Shown here: positions 12,005 to 24,091 of the stretch, piece by piece
How the letters are laid out: each line of letters opens with the position of its first letter
Position numbering within the stretch: the first letter of the stretch is position 1
Assembly (NCBI GenBank): GCA_015680685.1
Contig: MNCI01030540.1
Location: 133,203 to 197,202 of the forward strand
Length of the DNA stretch: 64,000 nucleotides
Origin: Gnetum montanum
Lineage: Eukaryota > Streptophyta > Gnetopsida > Gnetales > Gnetaceae
Reading direction: 5' to 3'
Made by a program: the position numbers and the translations under genes
The notes under the pieces: generated by a model
What the model saw: the letters and a program-made list of their open reading frames with translations, nothing else
Databases searched by the model: none
Told to the model about the DNA's origin: nothing

Positions 12005-12420
12005 GTTAGTTTAAAGCCTTAATGAGCCCCATGCCATTTTAATGTTGTAATGGGATGGCCTATGCTAGTTTTTTTGGTCATATTAGGTCATGCATTGCTA
12101 GTTTTAAGTCCATAGCAAGCTAAGGTGGTAATTTAGGATCATTCTGAGCCATTTATGATAGAACTAAGAGTGATAGTTTAAGGTCATTTCAGGCCACATA
12201 GTGCTAGTTTAAGGCCATTTTGGGCCATGTGTTACTATTTTTTGGCCATTTTGGATCATGTGTTGCTAGTTTAAGGCCATAGGAGGCCATTTTGATAGTT
12301 TAAGGCCATTGCAGGCCATGGTGATAGTTTAAGGCCATTCCAGGCCATAACAATAGTTTAAGGTCATTTTGAGCCACATGTCACTAGTTTAAGGCCATTT
12401 CAAGTCATGCGTTGCTATCT
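12005..12420 (-). repeat. Tandem array of the TAGTTTAAGGCCATT motif (B)
   Basis: More than ten units of about 28-32 bp appear on the plus strand as TAGTTTAAGGCCATTTTGGG or close variants, many with GGCC at both ends of the variable part. It lies between B protease and the opposite-strand gene, the position occupied by the equivalent arrays in E (38995-39235) and C (45480-45890). Confidence 0.85.
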
Positions 12421-12759
12421 CTCTTTTTGGTAACTTTTTTGTTTGTGGTCTTTATGCATTTTAATGTTTTTTATGCATTAACATAATAACTATGAAAGGG
12501 CAAACTAAACAAGTGAATGCATAAACAAAGTGGATGAATGCATGAACAAAGTAGATAAATGTGTAAAGAAAACAAATAGATGCATAATCTAAGCAAACTA
12601 ATGCAGTGCATAATCTAAGCAATCAAACTAAATGTAAATGATATACTATAATGCTCGTCTAATGCGAAAAAAATGTAGTGTAAGTGAAAGGTGAAATACA
12701 TGGTGTGTAAATGTGAAGGGTAGGTAGGCACCTAGCATGTTTTGGGCTAAGGGAATACC
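12421..12759. other. A-rich spacer with short direct repeats
   Basis: No gene. Short imperfect repeats of GAATGCATAAACAAAGTGG type run through about 12508-12600. This follows the protease stop of element B in the minus sense. Confidence 0.5.
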
Positions 12760-15700
12760 TTAGTCATGCAATTGCTTCTGAACTTGGTGTAGGTTAGAAG
12801 GCATGTAAGACCTAGATTGCACTATCTGGTAGCCTCCTTGACCCTCTCTTACTACGTCAAAGGGTAATTCTGCCCAAAGGACATCCTCTAGTAGGTCACC
12901 AACCTCTTTTGTTCTTTCAAGTGTGTTCACCTTATGCATCTTATTCTCATCCTTTGTTTTGAATGCATTATCAGGAAACTCCACCTTTGATCCTTGCTCT
13001 GTATTTATGTTGTTGATGGCCAAAGGAGCAATGTTATCACCATGAATGATAACTTCACTACCTTTGTATGGGAGCTAGATTTCTTGATGAATCAGGGAGG
13101 AGACTACCCTAATTGGGCTAGCCATGGTCTACCCAAAATTAAGTTAAAGCCTGACATTTCCTCTACAGTAATGAATTCAATAATGGTGGGGAATTACTCC
13201 CTTACTACAAAGGCTATAGTGGCAATGCCCCTAATGATGACATGTGAACCATTGAAGGATTTTAGACATGTGGTTTTTGTTAACTTAATCTGATCTAAAA
13301 GGCCCAGTTTGTCCACAATAGTGTACATAATTACATTCATTGCTACCCTATCATCAACATGCACTTGGTGAATCTTGCATTGCCCAACATGTATGGTGAT
13401 GTACATAGAAGTTGTTATGACCTCAACCCTATCGAGGTTAACCTTAATTGCTCATCATGAAATGTTAGGGATGTGGGACTCAATTCCTAGGGTGTAGGAG
13501 GTAACATCACTACATGAATAGAGTTCTCATCTACAAGGATGTCCTTCATGATAGGAATGAAGGTCAACATCTACACCAGTGCTTCACGGTAGGTAGATGA
13601 GGTCATGATTAGATCATACAATCTCAATGTTGTGTTCTTATGTTTTAGCCTTTCTTAACTTGGGCTAACACATCTACAAATTCTTTGTCATTAGTTGCAT
13701 TTTTGTTAACTTTGACTTCTTTCATGTGTCCTAAGAGATAGATCTCTCATGAAGGAAACTCGAGCTTGGCTTGGTTGGCCTATGTAGGGGCCTTGGTGCT
13801 CCCTAATGATTTACTTGTTGTGACTTGTTCAATTATTTTGGCCATGGGGATCATAGATATGGGTATAGACTTTGGAAAACCTAGCACTCTTTGGTCTTAA
13901 CATTAGCTAACCATTTGGCCTATGAGGTGCTCATTAGGTCTCTTTTGTTGCCACCTTGAGGGCCTGCTAGCATTACTAGTGAGGTTGCCCCTTGGAAAAG
14001 AAGGAACTGATGCATTGGCCACAACTAGGTTTCAAGCACATGAGGGGCTAGCCTAGTATGGCACTTGGACTATGAAGGGTTGCTGAATAGCTATTGTTGT
14101 GACATACTATGGGATCCTAACTAGAAAGGGTGTTGTGGGTGCTTGAGGTGGCACTCTAATGATGAAAATGGGCCTCAAAGCTATAGGGGCCAATGGGACC
14201 CTTGTGCTACTAGAGGGCACATTGGCCATGAATGGCCATTGCACCAATTTTGGGTTTCCATCAACACTGATAGCATTTATGACATAGCCTGCATTGTCTA
14301 CATTTAGAGGATCCTTGTACATCCTCATAGATTGGTTTTGAGGCCTAACCAGATTAGAAGTGTCAAGTACCAACTCACCTCTATTAATCATTCTTTGTAG
14401 ATCATCCTGCAAGGCTATGAAAAAATTAGTGTTATGGCCAAGAAACCAGTGGTAGCGGCAAAATTGATCTAGCCTAAAATGCCTCAGGATTGGAGGCTCA
14501 TTTGGTGCCATCGACGTGGGATTCCTTAGTACCTCACAATACTTATCATGTTTTTTATGAGCATCTTCAAACATTTTCTTGTACTATATGCATCCAACTT
14601 TCAGTAGTTGGTCCAATAATTCTGAAGGTTTTAACAACAAAAGGGTGTACTTAGAGTGATCCTTTCACTTAAAGTTAAGCCTTGGAGTAGCTTACATTGT
14701 GGCCACCAGTGACATGGGCTGGTTGGTTGCCATAGTGCTAGGGTTGATATCTTTGTTGTTAGTCAGGCCTTTAGGCCCATTGGCCTCAAGTTGGTTGTTT
14801 TCACCTCTTTGACCACAATTTCCACGATTTCATTCTACTTCCCCTCATCCTTATCCCTCCTTGCACATAGGGTTTTGTAAGCCATATAGGCTAGTTCCTT
14901 ACTAGCTTCTACCAAATCTTTTATGCCCTTAGTTTGGGCGAAAGCTTGGCTTAGCAACTACAGGTCCAAGTAATACAATTTTAACTTTATGAAGTCATTA
15001 ATCATGCCCTTAAAGATGGCTAGGAGGTGTGTTTCAACTATTGGCTCTCGCATTTCATTTAACAAGGCACTCTAGTGTTGAATGAATTTTTGCATGAGAT
15101 CTAGGTGACCTTGCTTGATTTGCATCAATTGGTCCAAAGTTATTTCTCACTTCAAGTCGTATTCAAAGTGCATTAAAAATTGGCTCAAATAGTCCTCCAA
15201 AGAAGAGATGGAGCTTCTAGGCAATGCACGATACCAATCTAACACTTTACCAATGAGTGACATGGCAAACACATGTATGATGGTGTTCGACCATGCTTAT
15301 AATAATAGGCATTCTAATCTAAATGTGACAAAATGTGCATTAGGATCCTCCTCACTATTGTATTTGGTGAATTAAGGTAGTGGGAATCTAGTTGGAAGAG
15401 TTAGAGGTGGGACCACAAGACTTATAGGGTCATCTTGGTAGAATTCCACCACTTCTATTAGGCTTTGGATCATTTGGAACACTTGGTCTAAGTTGTTAGA
15501 TGTTTTAGTTAGCTATGCTAGTTGCACAACTTCTTGTTGAACTGGATGTGTGGTTCATGGCCTGGTTGCAAGTTGTAGAATCACCAAATGTGTTTGATGC
15601 ATGGGACATGTTATAAGGACAATGATCAAGACAGGAAACACATACATGGGTTGGGCCGGCACTAAGGGCACTGACAACACAGGTAAGATGTAGGGTGCTT

Positions 15701-16260
15701 GAGTCACTCGGCACTTAGAGACAAGCCTTGCATGAAAGATTAGTTGAGTTGACATGGCTATGTTAAATAGTGATGGCTAAATAGGTTTCAATGATGCCAT
15801 GAAGGGCAAGTTCAAGGAAGCTATCACATCATGTTATGTATGTTGTTTCTAGTGCATCGCTATCATAGGCATTGACGTAGAAGGTAACACTGATGCTTTG
15901 ACTATCTTAAGGAGGACAAGTGAATGAGATTACAAGAGAGCCTGACAAGGGGTCATTCATTGGAAGATAGTATGGAAGGAGCCCTTGTTCTTAAAGTAAG
16001 CTTTGAACTCATCCTCTTCTTTCTGTAGGAGCTTTTCATAGTCTATCCCTAAGCAAGATGATGTTAAGTAAGGAGGGGATGTACTCCCATTCATTCCAAT
16101 GAATAAGTTCATAGCCTTACTTTGCTTTCATGTCCAAATAGTATACAAATAACCCTGCTTGAATCTTTGTGCAAATGAAGTTGTATTGTTCATTTCTTAG
16201 TGTAATGTACTCTAGGTCTTAACTATGTAGCCTAAGGGATTACCTTGGCTCTGCCATTAT
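12760..16260 (-). pseudogene. Gag-protease polyprotein of element B, degenerate
   Basis: On the minus strand, an N-terminal domain (about 16250-15940, with GIDYEKLLQKEEDEFKAY) is followed by a Pro-rich linker. The gag core comes next (about 15420-14990, with TKYNSEEDPNAHFVTFRLE and SSISSLEDYLSQFL). A CxYHx4GHNT zinc-like block, whose last Cys is replaced by Phe, sits in the 14107-14574 frame. Then come a linker of IRVPPQAPTTPF-type repeats and protease (13406-13190, HVDD at the active site where related copies have DDGA). The frame ends near 12760 with KQLHD. Stops and shifts break it throughout. No RT follows; instead there is a repeat array and the opposite-strand gene. B matches C, D and E along its whole length. 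Confidence 0.88.
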
Positions 16261-16399
16261 AGGATTCCCAGGTTTGTTAATCCTAGTTTCGAGTTGGATG
16301 TGCAAGATGGCTAGTGTGCTTAAGAATGACATTGAAGGCTATTCTAGCCTCATGAATGTAGATTAAGTTACAAAAGGGGACTATAAGGGTTGCTGATTG

Positions 16400-16560
16400 T
16401 GAAATATTGCTAACATCAGTAACTACACTCTCTATGCTAGAGGTTGACTATGCTCTTCACACTAGAAATCTGACTATACTCTCTATGCTAGAGACTAACT
16501 ACGCTCTCCATGCCAGAAAGTTAACTATGCTCTCTACGCTAGAGGCTGACTACACTTCAA
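16400..16560 (-). repeat. Leader repeat array of element B
   Basis: Five imperfect units of about 30-35 bp contain ACTACACTCTCTATGCTAGA and variants (16420-16560), between the B PBS and gag. Element C has an analogous but different array (ACACTGTAGCATACGCTGAG) in the same place. Confidence 0.75.
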
Positions 16561-16611
16561 CTGAAATCATCAAGAATTTAGCAGATAGTGGATATGTGTG
16601 CTTTGGGTTGC

Positions 16612-17476
16612 TGATGAAGTGTCATTAAGTTGATTCATCGACGAGCTATGTATACGTGCTCGCGTCGACACAGCCCCATTTACGCAGCCACCTATCTCGA
16701 CCTATAAATAAGAGGGTCTTCCGCCTCATTTGGGGAAGCTTCGAGTTAGTTGTAGCGAAGCTCTTTCATTTTGTTTTCATAGAAGTTAGATTATTTTCTC
16801 AGTGTATGCCCATAGTGTGGTGATTGTAATTGTGCGACACCTTTATTCGAGTGTGACGTACTTAGATGCGCACATGACCAGAAATAAAGATCGAGATTAC
16901 TTCATCATTGCAGCATTCACTTAGTTTTAATTGCTTAATTATTATTGTTAATTATTATTATTATTTATTGCTTTCTTAGTTAATATTTATTGTTTTCTTA
17001 GTTAATATTTCTTTATCATCATTTACTATTCCTGTTGTTAAATGTGTTATGAGTACGACTTAATCACGAGTATTTAAGTGTGACTACTTAGTAACCCAGT
17101 AGCGTACCTAGGATCTACGCTTGGTAATCCCAGTAGTAGTCATGCACGAGGTCCAAGATGTGTATGGATGATTAAGAAACGAATGCTCATCGCACTTAGG
17201 TTAGCTTAAACTTCATTTCCTATTACTCATTAGTTTAATCAATATTATTCTCCCTTGTCTCTAGGAGTAGCACTAGTTTAGGATCACATCATACGCCTCA
17301 CTCTGGACTAAATCATACATGACAAAGCAATACTAGTCTAGGTGGGAAGATAGCAAATTGCGATCAACATGTAACTATCTAGATACCACAACTAGCCTAT
17401 CTATGGAGTTCGACCGGATCGTGCGTGAACACTCGTATTCGTATGGTTGAGCATAGGGGTACCTCGCCGCTCATCA
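16612..17476 (+). repeat. 5' LTR of the Athila-like element
   Basis: 865 bp, TGATGA to TCATCA. A TATA box (CCTATAAATAAGAGGG, about 16701-16716) is followed by the likely transcription start. The 3' part (about 17400-17476) closely matches the ends of the solo LTR at 58181 and of the minus LTR at 39848. LTR 2 is clearly similar but lacks about a dozen bases near its start and differs at many sites, mostly transitions, so the insertion is old. Confidence 0.93.
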
Positions 17477-17477
17477 T

Positions 17478-17495
17478 TGGCACCATTGCCAAGGA
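17478..17495 (+). other. Primer-binding site (Athila type, eroded)
   Basis: TGGCACCATTGCCAAGGA begins two bases after LTR 1. Intact Athila-type elements have a CG-rich version (TGGCGCCGTTGCCGGGGA). Each difference here is a G-to-A change, as expected from loss of methylated cytosines on the other strand. Confidence 0.85.
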
Positions 17496-17614
17496 TGGTG
17501 CTAGTTATCTAGATTAGTTATATCATACAAGATCACTGTAACAAGTATTAATAATATATCCTTTAGAAAAGAAAATTAATTTAATTTAATTAAATCACAC
17601 ACAAATTTACAACC

Positions 17615-19209
17615 ATGTCTCTCCTACAAGACTATAATAATGCCACATCTAGTGAGGCAATTCATTGGAGAACTAACGAATATTATGACAATGAAAATTG
17701 GAGTACATAACCTAAAAAGGGGGTTTCTTATAAACATAAACAAAGACAACATCGTTTCAATGCATGAAAGCATAACATACCTAGTGATGATGAACCCCTA
17801 CTAGCCACTACAAGCTTAATGGAAATACATAAGGTTGTTTGAATAGCCCGTAGGCATCGTAAGGAAAGTAGTCTACCCATGCTTGATTTAAACAACTTTC
17901 CCAAGTTTTCAAGAGGCTATGATTCAAATCTGCAACAACATTTACAAGCCTTCTACGATGCCTGTACATGGAAAAATATTGATAATGGGTGGAAAACACT
18001 TAAGCTCTTTCCTCTGGCACTCATTGGCCAAGCAAAAGTATGGTATAGGTCATTAAAACCAAATTCAATTTGACGTTGGCCAACAATAGTAGAACTTTTC
18101 AACGAAAGATATCAAACCTATGCGAGAGTGTTAGCATTGAGCAGACAAATCCAAGAATGGAAAAAAGTGCAACATGAACCCTTGGACATGGCCTTAGAAA
18201 GATATTATGCACTATTAAACAACTGCCCAAGCCATGGGTTCTCCAAGGAGAGGCTAATGTACCATATCATAGATGGGCTCTGTAATGAAACAAGGGAAAC
18301 CCTAGGGATGTACGCCCGAGTCAACTATATGAGCTACAAACCCATCAACTCCAAGAGCTTATTAAGTGGATAGAAAAAGAAGAAGGAGAAATAGCCAAAT
18401 GGGAGAATGTTGAAAGTTCTCAACAGGACCAAAATCTTAACTTAACAAGGGTCCATGATCATGAAGAGGAGAAATCAACTCACTTCAAGGAGGTGGAATC
18501 ATCTTTTTCAATCCTGTAATCACTAGATGAAATTAAGGCAAAGATTAATAAGATGATGGACTGGGTACATGAAAGATGTGGAGAATATGCCAACATTATT
18601 AGAGGAAATACTATGCCAAATCGAGAAATAGGATAGGACACCACGCGACAATCAGAAAGAAGGGTAGAAGAGAATAGGGATAAGAACTCAACTGCCAATC
18701 ATACATATCAATGTAATATTTTCTTGTACGATCACCCCAAAGGTCAATTTTCAATCTTGTCACATTTACATGAACATTGGGGAGGAATGTTACATCTAGA
18801 GTTCATACAAAAATACTATGTCCAACCACAGTGGCAAAAACCTCAGTCATGGGGGAGGCCACCACCAACTGGACCATACCCTTCGTATGTCGTAGTATCA
18901 AATGCTTATTATGTTCAACACCCTATTTCTCCAATGGGATCAGCATCCTCTACCTCACCTTATCGTTATCATTCTCCTGAGTACTATCCACCCATGTCCT
19001 CTCCAACAAGACCACCATCTCATGTGCCTTACACTTCTCCTCAACCTCAATATTCTCATGCTTCACCCCCTCCTACATCACTGCCAACTATGCCAGAAGA
19101 TTTTGCACCACAGCACCAACCTACAAACATTAATTGTGCTGCTACTGTCAATAGCAGTGGAGGTCCTTCACAACATCGAAGGTGTCCCTTCTTTAGACGT
19201 GACTGTTGA
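17615..19209 (+). pseudogene. Gag of the Athila-like element, interrupted
   Basis: The ATG at 17615 lies 138 bp after the LTR. One frame runs to 18373 with stops TAA and three TGA codons, which CAA and CGA codons give by single C-to-T changes. It includes a gag core with FPKFSRGYDSNLQQHLQAFY, LFPLALIGQAKVWYRSL, LFNERYQTYARV and CPSHGFSKERLMYHIIDGL. A shift near 18340 moves to the frame that continues through an acidic coiled-coil-like stretch into 18724-19209. That part is a Pro/Ser/Tyr-rich tail ending in a CPFFRRDC cluster; no CCHC knuckle is visible. Close gag sequence occurs in element G. Structural particle protein in life; non-functional here. Confidence 0.88.
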
Positions 19210-21567
19210 AAGGGACACCACAAGTCAGAAACCACTGCATCCGCCAACTCAGAACAAATTCAACACTGTTGGGCATCTTCCTCTTCAAACCTAATGCCTC
19301 ATGTTACCTTATCAAGGACACCGCTCAATACTCCAACAACCATGGGGCCCAACAAATATTGCCACATGGGGAGACATGTTGATTCTTGCATACCATCTTA
19401 CGATCATAAGTACCATAGTGGGTTAACTCCTTATAAATTAACAACATCTTATAGCTTGTCCCACTAAGTCAACTCTAATTAAGTGTGTGAACCCCAATGG
19501 GGTAAGTATGACTAGGTCCCAATATTTCCAACATTCAAGGATCCCCACCTTCCATTTATTAATTCTAGCCATGATCAACCATTTAGTTATGGGGGCTATC
19601 CTCCATTCTAACAACACAGAATTAATAAATGTTTTTTTTTGTTTCTTTAATTTTTCAACTTTTTTTTTCGAGTTTTTCACCTTTTAATTTATTGTTTTAT
19701 CCTTTTTGTCTTTTTATCTTTTTATGAGCAATCTCATCCATGAATAAAACACTCATGTGGCTCATTGGTTGAGGTGTTATTCTATGCTATCGAGTCTCGA
19801 GTGAGCAATTATTTGGATAGTGAGCCCATTACACCCACTCATCCATTCTACAAATAAGAGGTTCTGTTCTTGGGTACAGTGGTATTCTTGACATTCTTAA
19901 AACTTAAAATTAATTTTGTGTTCATTGTACCCAGAATGAAGAAGGATGGACCAAGAGGGAATGATTAGGGTGTGACATCAAGGGGATTTGTGGATTCTCT
20001 TTGGTGACGTCTATGGGAGTTATCATGCAACCTGGTTGTACTAAGATCTTTGTAGATCTAACAAAAAATGGGAGTAAGAGTAATCAGAAGGGCACTCAAA
20101 AATCCAATGTTGTTCTAAGGGGTTCAACTGGAAAGACATGCACCAATGCCTGATGGTTGGTGGCATCTTTGGATTCAGTATTCAAAAGAAAAAAAAGAGA
20201 AGAAAGAGAAAAAGAAAAAAACAAGAAAAGTGCCACAAAATAAAAATCACTCCTTCCTTGAACAAAATGCCAAGTGATTGTACACCTTGTTGTTATGGTA
20301 CTCTCATAGTTGCTCATCATGGGATGAAATAATGTGATGTCACTAATTAGAGGAATGGACTTGGTCCTGATCTTGGAACGATGGGTTAATGACACCTTAA
20401 TCATGCTTTACACATAGGATTCATTATTCCCTGAGTCAATTACCTCACATCTCAATCTATGCAATCCCTTCTCCGATTCATTCCATCTCGTTGTTCATGT
20501 ATTTGTGACTCGTGTCTTGTATAGCATTGAATTCATACCTCATCATGGTGGTATCAACATGTGTGTGTTTTGTTGCATTGGTATAGATTACATTTAACCC
20601 TTCTAATGCCTACGGACATCTTAAGGTGTGGTTACGCAAGGGCATATAGGTTGGAACCTGCTTTGGGGAGGACCCACTTGCGTGACTTTTGTAATTTGTA
20701 CTTGTTGCACACCACCACATCATCTTATACCCTCTAAGTACTTCATTGCCAAATCTATTCTTTCCTTTATCATCATTTTATCCAACATTCCTCAAAACCA
20801 AGTATGACATTAAACTTTTAGAGCAACTTCCTTGCAAAATTTCTAACTCTAAAATCACATTAAGTAAAGAATGTAACATTTATTAAAGGCAATGAGTAAG
20901 GTATGAAATCATTGAAATTTTTTCAATAACCTTATTAACAATTGATCTTTGTGTGTTTATAGATGACCCTAAAAAGAGGACAAAGGAGGACCTTCTCAAG
21001 GTGCAATTAAACACCCAGGGGGAGGCAGAGGTTGAGGACCTCATGCAAAACATGTAGAGCAGAAGTCCATCATTTAGCATCCATCATGAAACTCCTGTTA
21101 CTGCATAATCTATCCAAGGAAAGGGAGGAGAGGTCAGGGCCCAAGCCTATGAAGAGGAATGACAACTATTTGCGGCATGGCATGTCAAGGCCAATCAACT
21201 GTTCCCACAGCTACCGTGTCCATGAAAAGTGCCAACTCCATCAAACATTGGAACATCAGCATGGACGGATCATAATCCTCAAATAGAAGAGGAGAAACAT
21301 TAGGTGCTTCTTCAATTGTATCAATCTCAGAAGCCTGGCACACAAAAAAAAAGGAAAGGCACCCATGGAGGAGCCACCACTACCGAGAACCCCATGAGTT
21401 TCACAAGTTTTGTCTTTTGTGTCTGTGTCCAAATTTTGTTTAATTCTCCACTGCAACATGAATAAATTTCTAGTTAGTCAATAATCCCATACCTATCCAC
21501 TATGTATTCAATTGAGCCTATTCCTCACTTTGACTCGAGGATGATTTTTTACTTAGTTGTGGGGGTA
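19210..21567 (+). other. Internal non-coding part of the Athila-like element
   Basis: No protease, RT or integrase can be read in any frame. A T-rich run lies at about 19625-19690 and an A/G-rich run at 20180-20230. The block at about 20620-20700 (AGGACCCACTTGCGTGAC) matches about 52960-53010 in reverse complement, in the 3' non-coding part of element G. The end shows CTCGAGGATGATTTTTTACT, typical of sequence before the polypurine tract in Athila and Tat elements. Confidence 0.75.
21559..21567 (+). other. Polypurine tract
   Basis: GTGGGGGTA directly abuts the TGATGA start of LTR 2. The same junction in reverse complement is present at 40760-40768 (TACCCCCATG). Confidence 0.88.
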
Positions 21568-22409
21568 TGATGAAGTGTCATTAAGTCGATGCATCGATGG
21601 GGCCCCGTTTACATAGCCACCTATCCCAGCCTATAAATAAGAGGGCCTTCTACCTCATTTGGGGAAGCTTCGAGTTAGTTGTAGTGAAGCTCTTTCATTT
21701 TTTTTTTTTTTGTAGAAGTTAGATTATTTTCTCAGTGTATGCCCATAGTGTGGTGATTGAAATTGTGCGGCACCTTTATTCAAGTGTGACGTACTTGAAC
21801 ACGCACATGACCAGAAATAACGATTGAGATTACTTCATCATTGTAGCATTCACTTAGTTTTAATTGCTTAATTATTATTGTTAATTGTTATTGTTAGTTA
21901 TTTCTTTCTTAGTTAATATTTATTATTTTCTTAGTTAATATTTCTTTATCATCATTTACTATTCCTGTTGTTAAATGCGGAATGAGTACGACTTAATCAC
22001 GAGCATTTAAGTGTGACTACTTGGTAATCCAGTAGCGTACCTACGATCTACGCTTGGTAATCCTAGTAGTAGTCATGCACGAGGTCCAAGATGTGTACGG
22101 ATGATTAAGGAATAGATGTTCATCGCACTTAGGTTAGCTTAGAGTTCATTTCCTATTACTCATTAGTTTAATCAATATTATTCTCCATTGTCTCTAGGAG
22201 TAGCACTAGTTTAGGATTACATCATACACCTCACTCTAGACTAAATCATACGTGACAAAGCAATACTAGTCAAGGTGGAAAGACAGCGAACTGCAATCAA
22301 CGTCTAACTATCTAGATAGCACAACTAGCCTGTTTGTGGAGTTTGACCAGATCGTGCATGAATGCTCATATTCATATGGTTGGGCGTAGGGATACCTCAT
22401 AGCTCATCA
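21568..22409 (+). repeat. 3' LTR of the Athila-like element
   Basis: 842 bp, TGATGA to TCATCA, TATA box CCTATAAATAAGAGGG at about 21630. It pairs with LTR 1 end to end with an internal gap near its start and a longer poly-T (21698-21711). Confidence 0.93.
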
Positions 22410-22591
22410 GTTCCTAAATAGGGTTTTTGGGGAATCAACAATGAGGTCTAATATACATCAACTAGTTAGTAGACAATGCCTACTCTGGCCTAAGATTTAG
22501 CTACTGATGCATGTGCAATAGGTCCACAACAGTGTTACAGTGTTGGCAGCTGACAACCACTAATAGAGTTTTAAAAAGAAAATGGTTTTGG
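22410..22591 (-). other. First part of the element B leader
   Basis: Short stretch between the B PBS and the inserted Athila-like element. The leader resumes at 16611. Confidence 0.7.
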
Positions 22592-22608
22592 CCCTCCCTC
22601 TAGCACTA
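22592..22608 (-). other. Primer-binding site of element B
   Basis: Minus-strand TAGTGCTAGAGGGAGGG aligns with the PBS of element C (TGGCGCTAGAAGGAGGG), with the first TGG now TAG. A 5-base GTTTC spacer separates it from the LTR, as in C. Confidence 0.8.
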
Positions 22609-22613
22609 GAAAC

Positions 22614-22972
22614 TGTAGCAACTAAAAACATTGATGGTTGGAAGATTGAGGTTCACTAGTATACAGCCTAATCCCAAATCCATGCAAGGGCTTGTTGAAG
22701 GTGGCAACAAGGTGCCCTGAACAGTCTGGGCCAATTGAATAGGAACTTACTAGATGCAATGGGGGTGTAGCATGGCTAGCTACAATGTTGATGTGAAATA
22801 ATGCTAAGTGTTCAAGTAATGTCAACAATGTTAATGGTGTCAATAATATCAAGCATAGTTAAGATTTTCAGCAAAAATAAGGGTGTCAATGTGCTAGGAC
22901 TACTATCCAAACATAGTTTTAGATACGGTTATGCATTAAAATAGTAAAAAATGCAAATCAAATGTGAAAAAT

Positions 22973-23006
<34 letters not shown>

Positions 23007-23973
23007 AGAACACCACCCTAAATGGGGTTGAGCATAGTTAACACCAAAAGGGGTTAGAAGCTACACAATGTACAACAGGCGTAGTGGATAGCATATTCAT
23101 AGTCTCGGGGGTGTCTGGCCATGAAGACTAGTGTTCTTCCAGGGTGTCTATGTTTGCTAGGTTGGCCACCATAGTGTACTATTGGCTATAGTGTTCTAGT
23201 GGACTACAATGGGCTATGGTGGTTTGCAATGTCACTAATATACTTTTGGTTCTCTCCCAAGCACTCCTTCGGTTTGCCAAGTCTCTAGTTTGCTAATTCA
23301 TGAACTCTAAAATTCGCTAACCCTAAAAATGTTAAGGGCACTAGTATTTATAGGCCTAGGGTTACCAAAAGATGCCAAATGGCTATCATGTGGCAAAGGG
23401 AACAGTTGGGACTACACTCTCACCCTACACTCTCCACCGGGTTGGTGGTGTTGTGCTCTGCTATGCTCTGCCAAACTCTATGAGACCACAAGATTATGAC
23501 TACACTACCAACTATACATGTATGCCAAGAAAACCATAAGGTACCTTAAAAAAGCAATTTTGGAGACTATGCTCTAGGACTATGCTCTCCACTATCTTGC
23601 ATAGGGTTGAGTGTAGTTACAAATTTGGGGCAAAAGGGAGTACAAAAAAATGTATTTTGCTAACTACACTTGCTAAAGATGAGTTGGAGCTAAGCTAAGT
23701 GCTGATGCTACATTATGGAGGTCACTAGAGGCTATTCCTGCTGACTATCCTTGACTACACTCTGGGCTAGGGGAGACTGCAGTCTCACACTTAGAAAAAT
23801 TTATAGAAAAAATGGCTATGTGCTAACTACGCTCTTCATGAGAGGCTAACTATGCTCTAGGGAAATGGAGAGCATAGTTCCAGAATCTTCAAAAATTTAT
23901 AGTGACTAGCTTTGTGTTAACACTTAGAAAAATTTGTAGTTGGGATGTCATAGTCTAGATTTGGTGGTGTTTC
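22614..23973 (-). repeat. 5' LTR of element B
   Basis: On the minus strand it begins TGAAACACCACC (right edge 23973) and ends at 22614 just before the GTTTC spacer and PBS. A TATA box (TATAAATAC, about 23345-23353 on minus) lies centrally. ACTACACTCTC / GAGAGCATAG words are scattered at 23400-23970. The start is the same as in E (32885) and C (51501). Confidence 0.85.
22975..23003. repeat. (GA)n microsatellite
   Basis: Uninterrupted GA dinucleotides, about 14 units, inside the B 5' LTR. Confidence 0.95.
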
Positions 23974-24091
23974 ACTTTCTTAGTCACTAAATCCTATAGC
24001 AATGCGGCATTCAAAATAGCAAACATGGATGGGAAAAATCTGGTCAATCTAGTCAATCATTTCTATCTCAAACCATACTACATGTAGCCTG

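Larger units (their letters stand above)
16612..22409 (+). mobile_element. Complete Athila-like non-autonomous LTR retrotransposon
   Basis: The element is 5.8 kb. Its two LTRs begin TGATGA and end TCATCA, a TTGGCACC-type PBS follows LTR 1, and a GTGGGGGTA polypurine tract precedes LTR 2. Flanking bases are GTTGC (16607-16611) and GTTCC (22410-22414), a target duplication with one mismatch. The internal 4.1 kb encodes a gag only; no protease, RT or integrase is visible. It sits in the untranslated leader of element B. Its gag matches that of element G (60720 leftward), which has pol, so it could have been mobilised in trans. Confidence 0.92.
6583..23973 (-). mobile_element. Element B: gag-pro LTR retrotransposon without pol, split by an insertion
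   Basis: Minus-strand order is 5' LTR (22614-23973), PBS (22592-22608), leader (22591-22410 continuing at 16611), gag-pro (16260-12760), TAGTTTAA array, opposite-strand gene, and perhaps a 3' LTR (about 7990-6583). The Athila-like element 16612-22409 is inserted in the leader. No polymerase domain is seen anywhere inside. The left half rests on weaker evidence than the right half. Confidence 0.6.

Noticed and set aside
18902-19294. Leu-rich frame overlapping the Athila-like gag tail
   Set aside because: It is the +1 shadow of the Pro/Ser/Tyr-rich gag frame 18724-19209.
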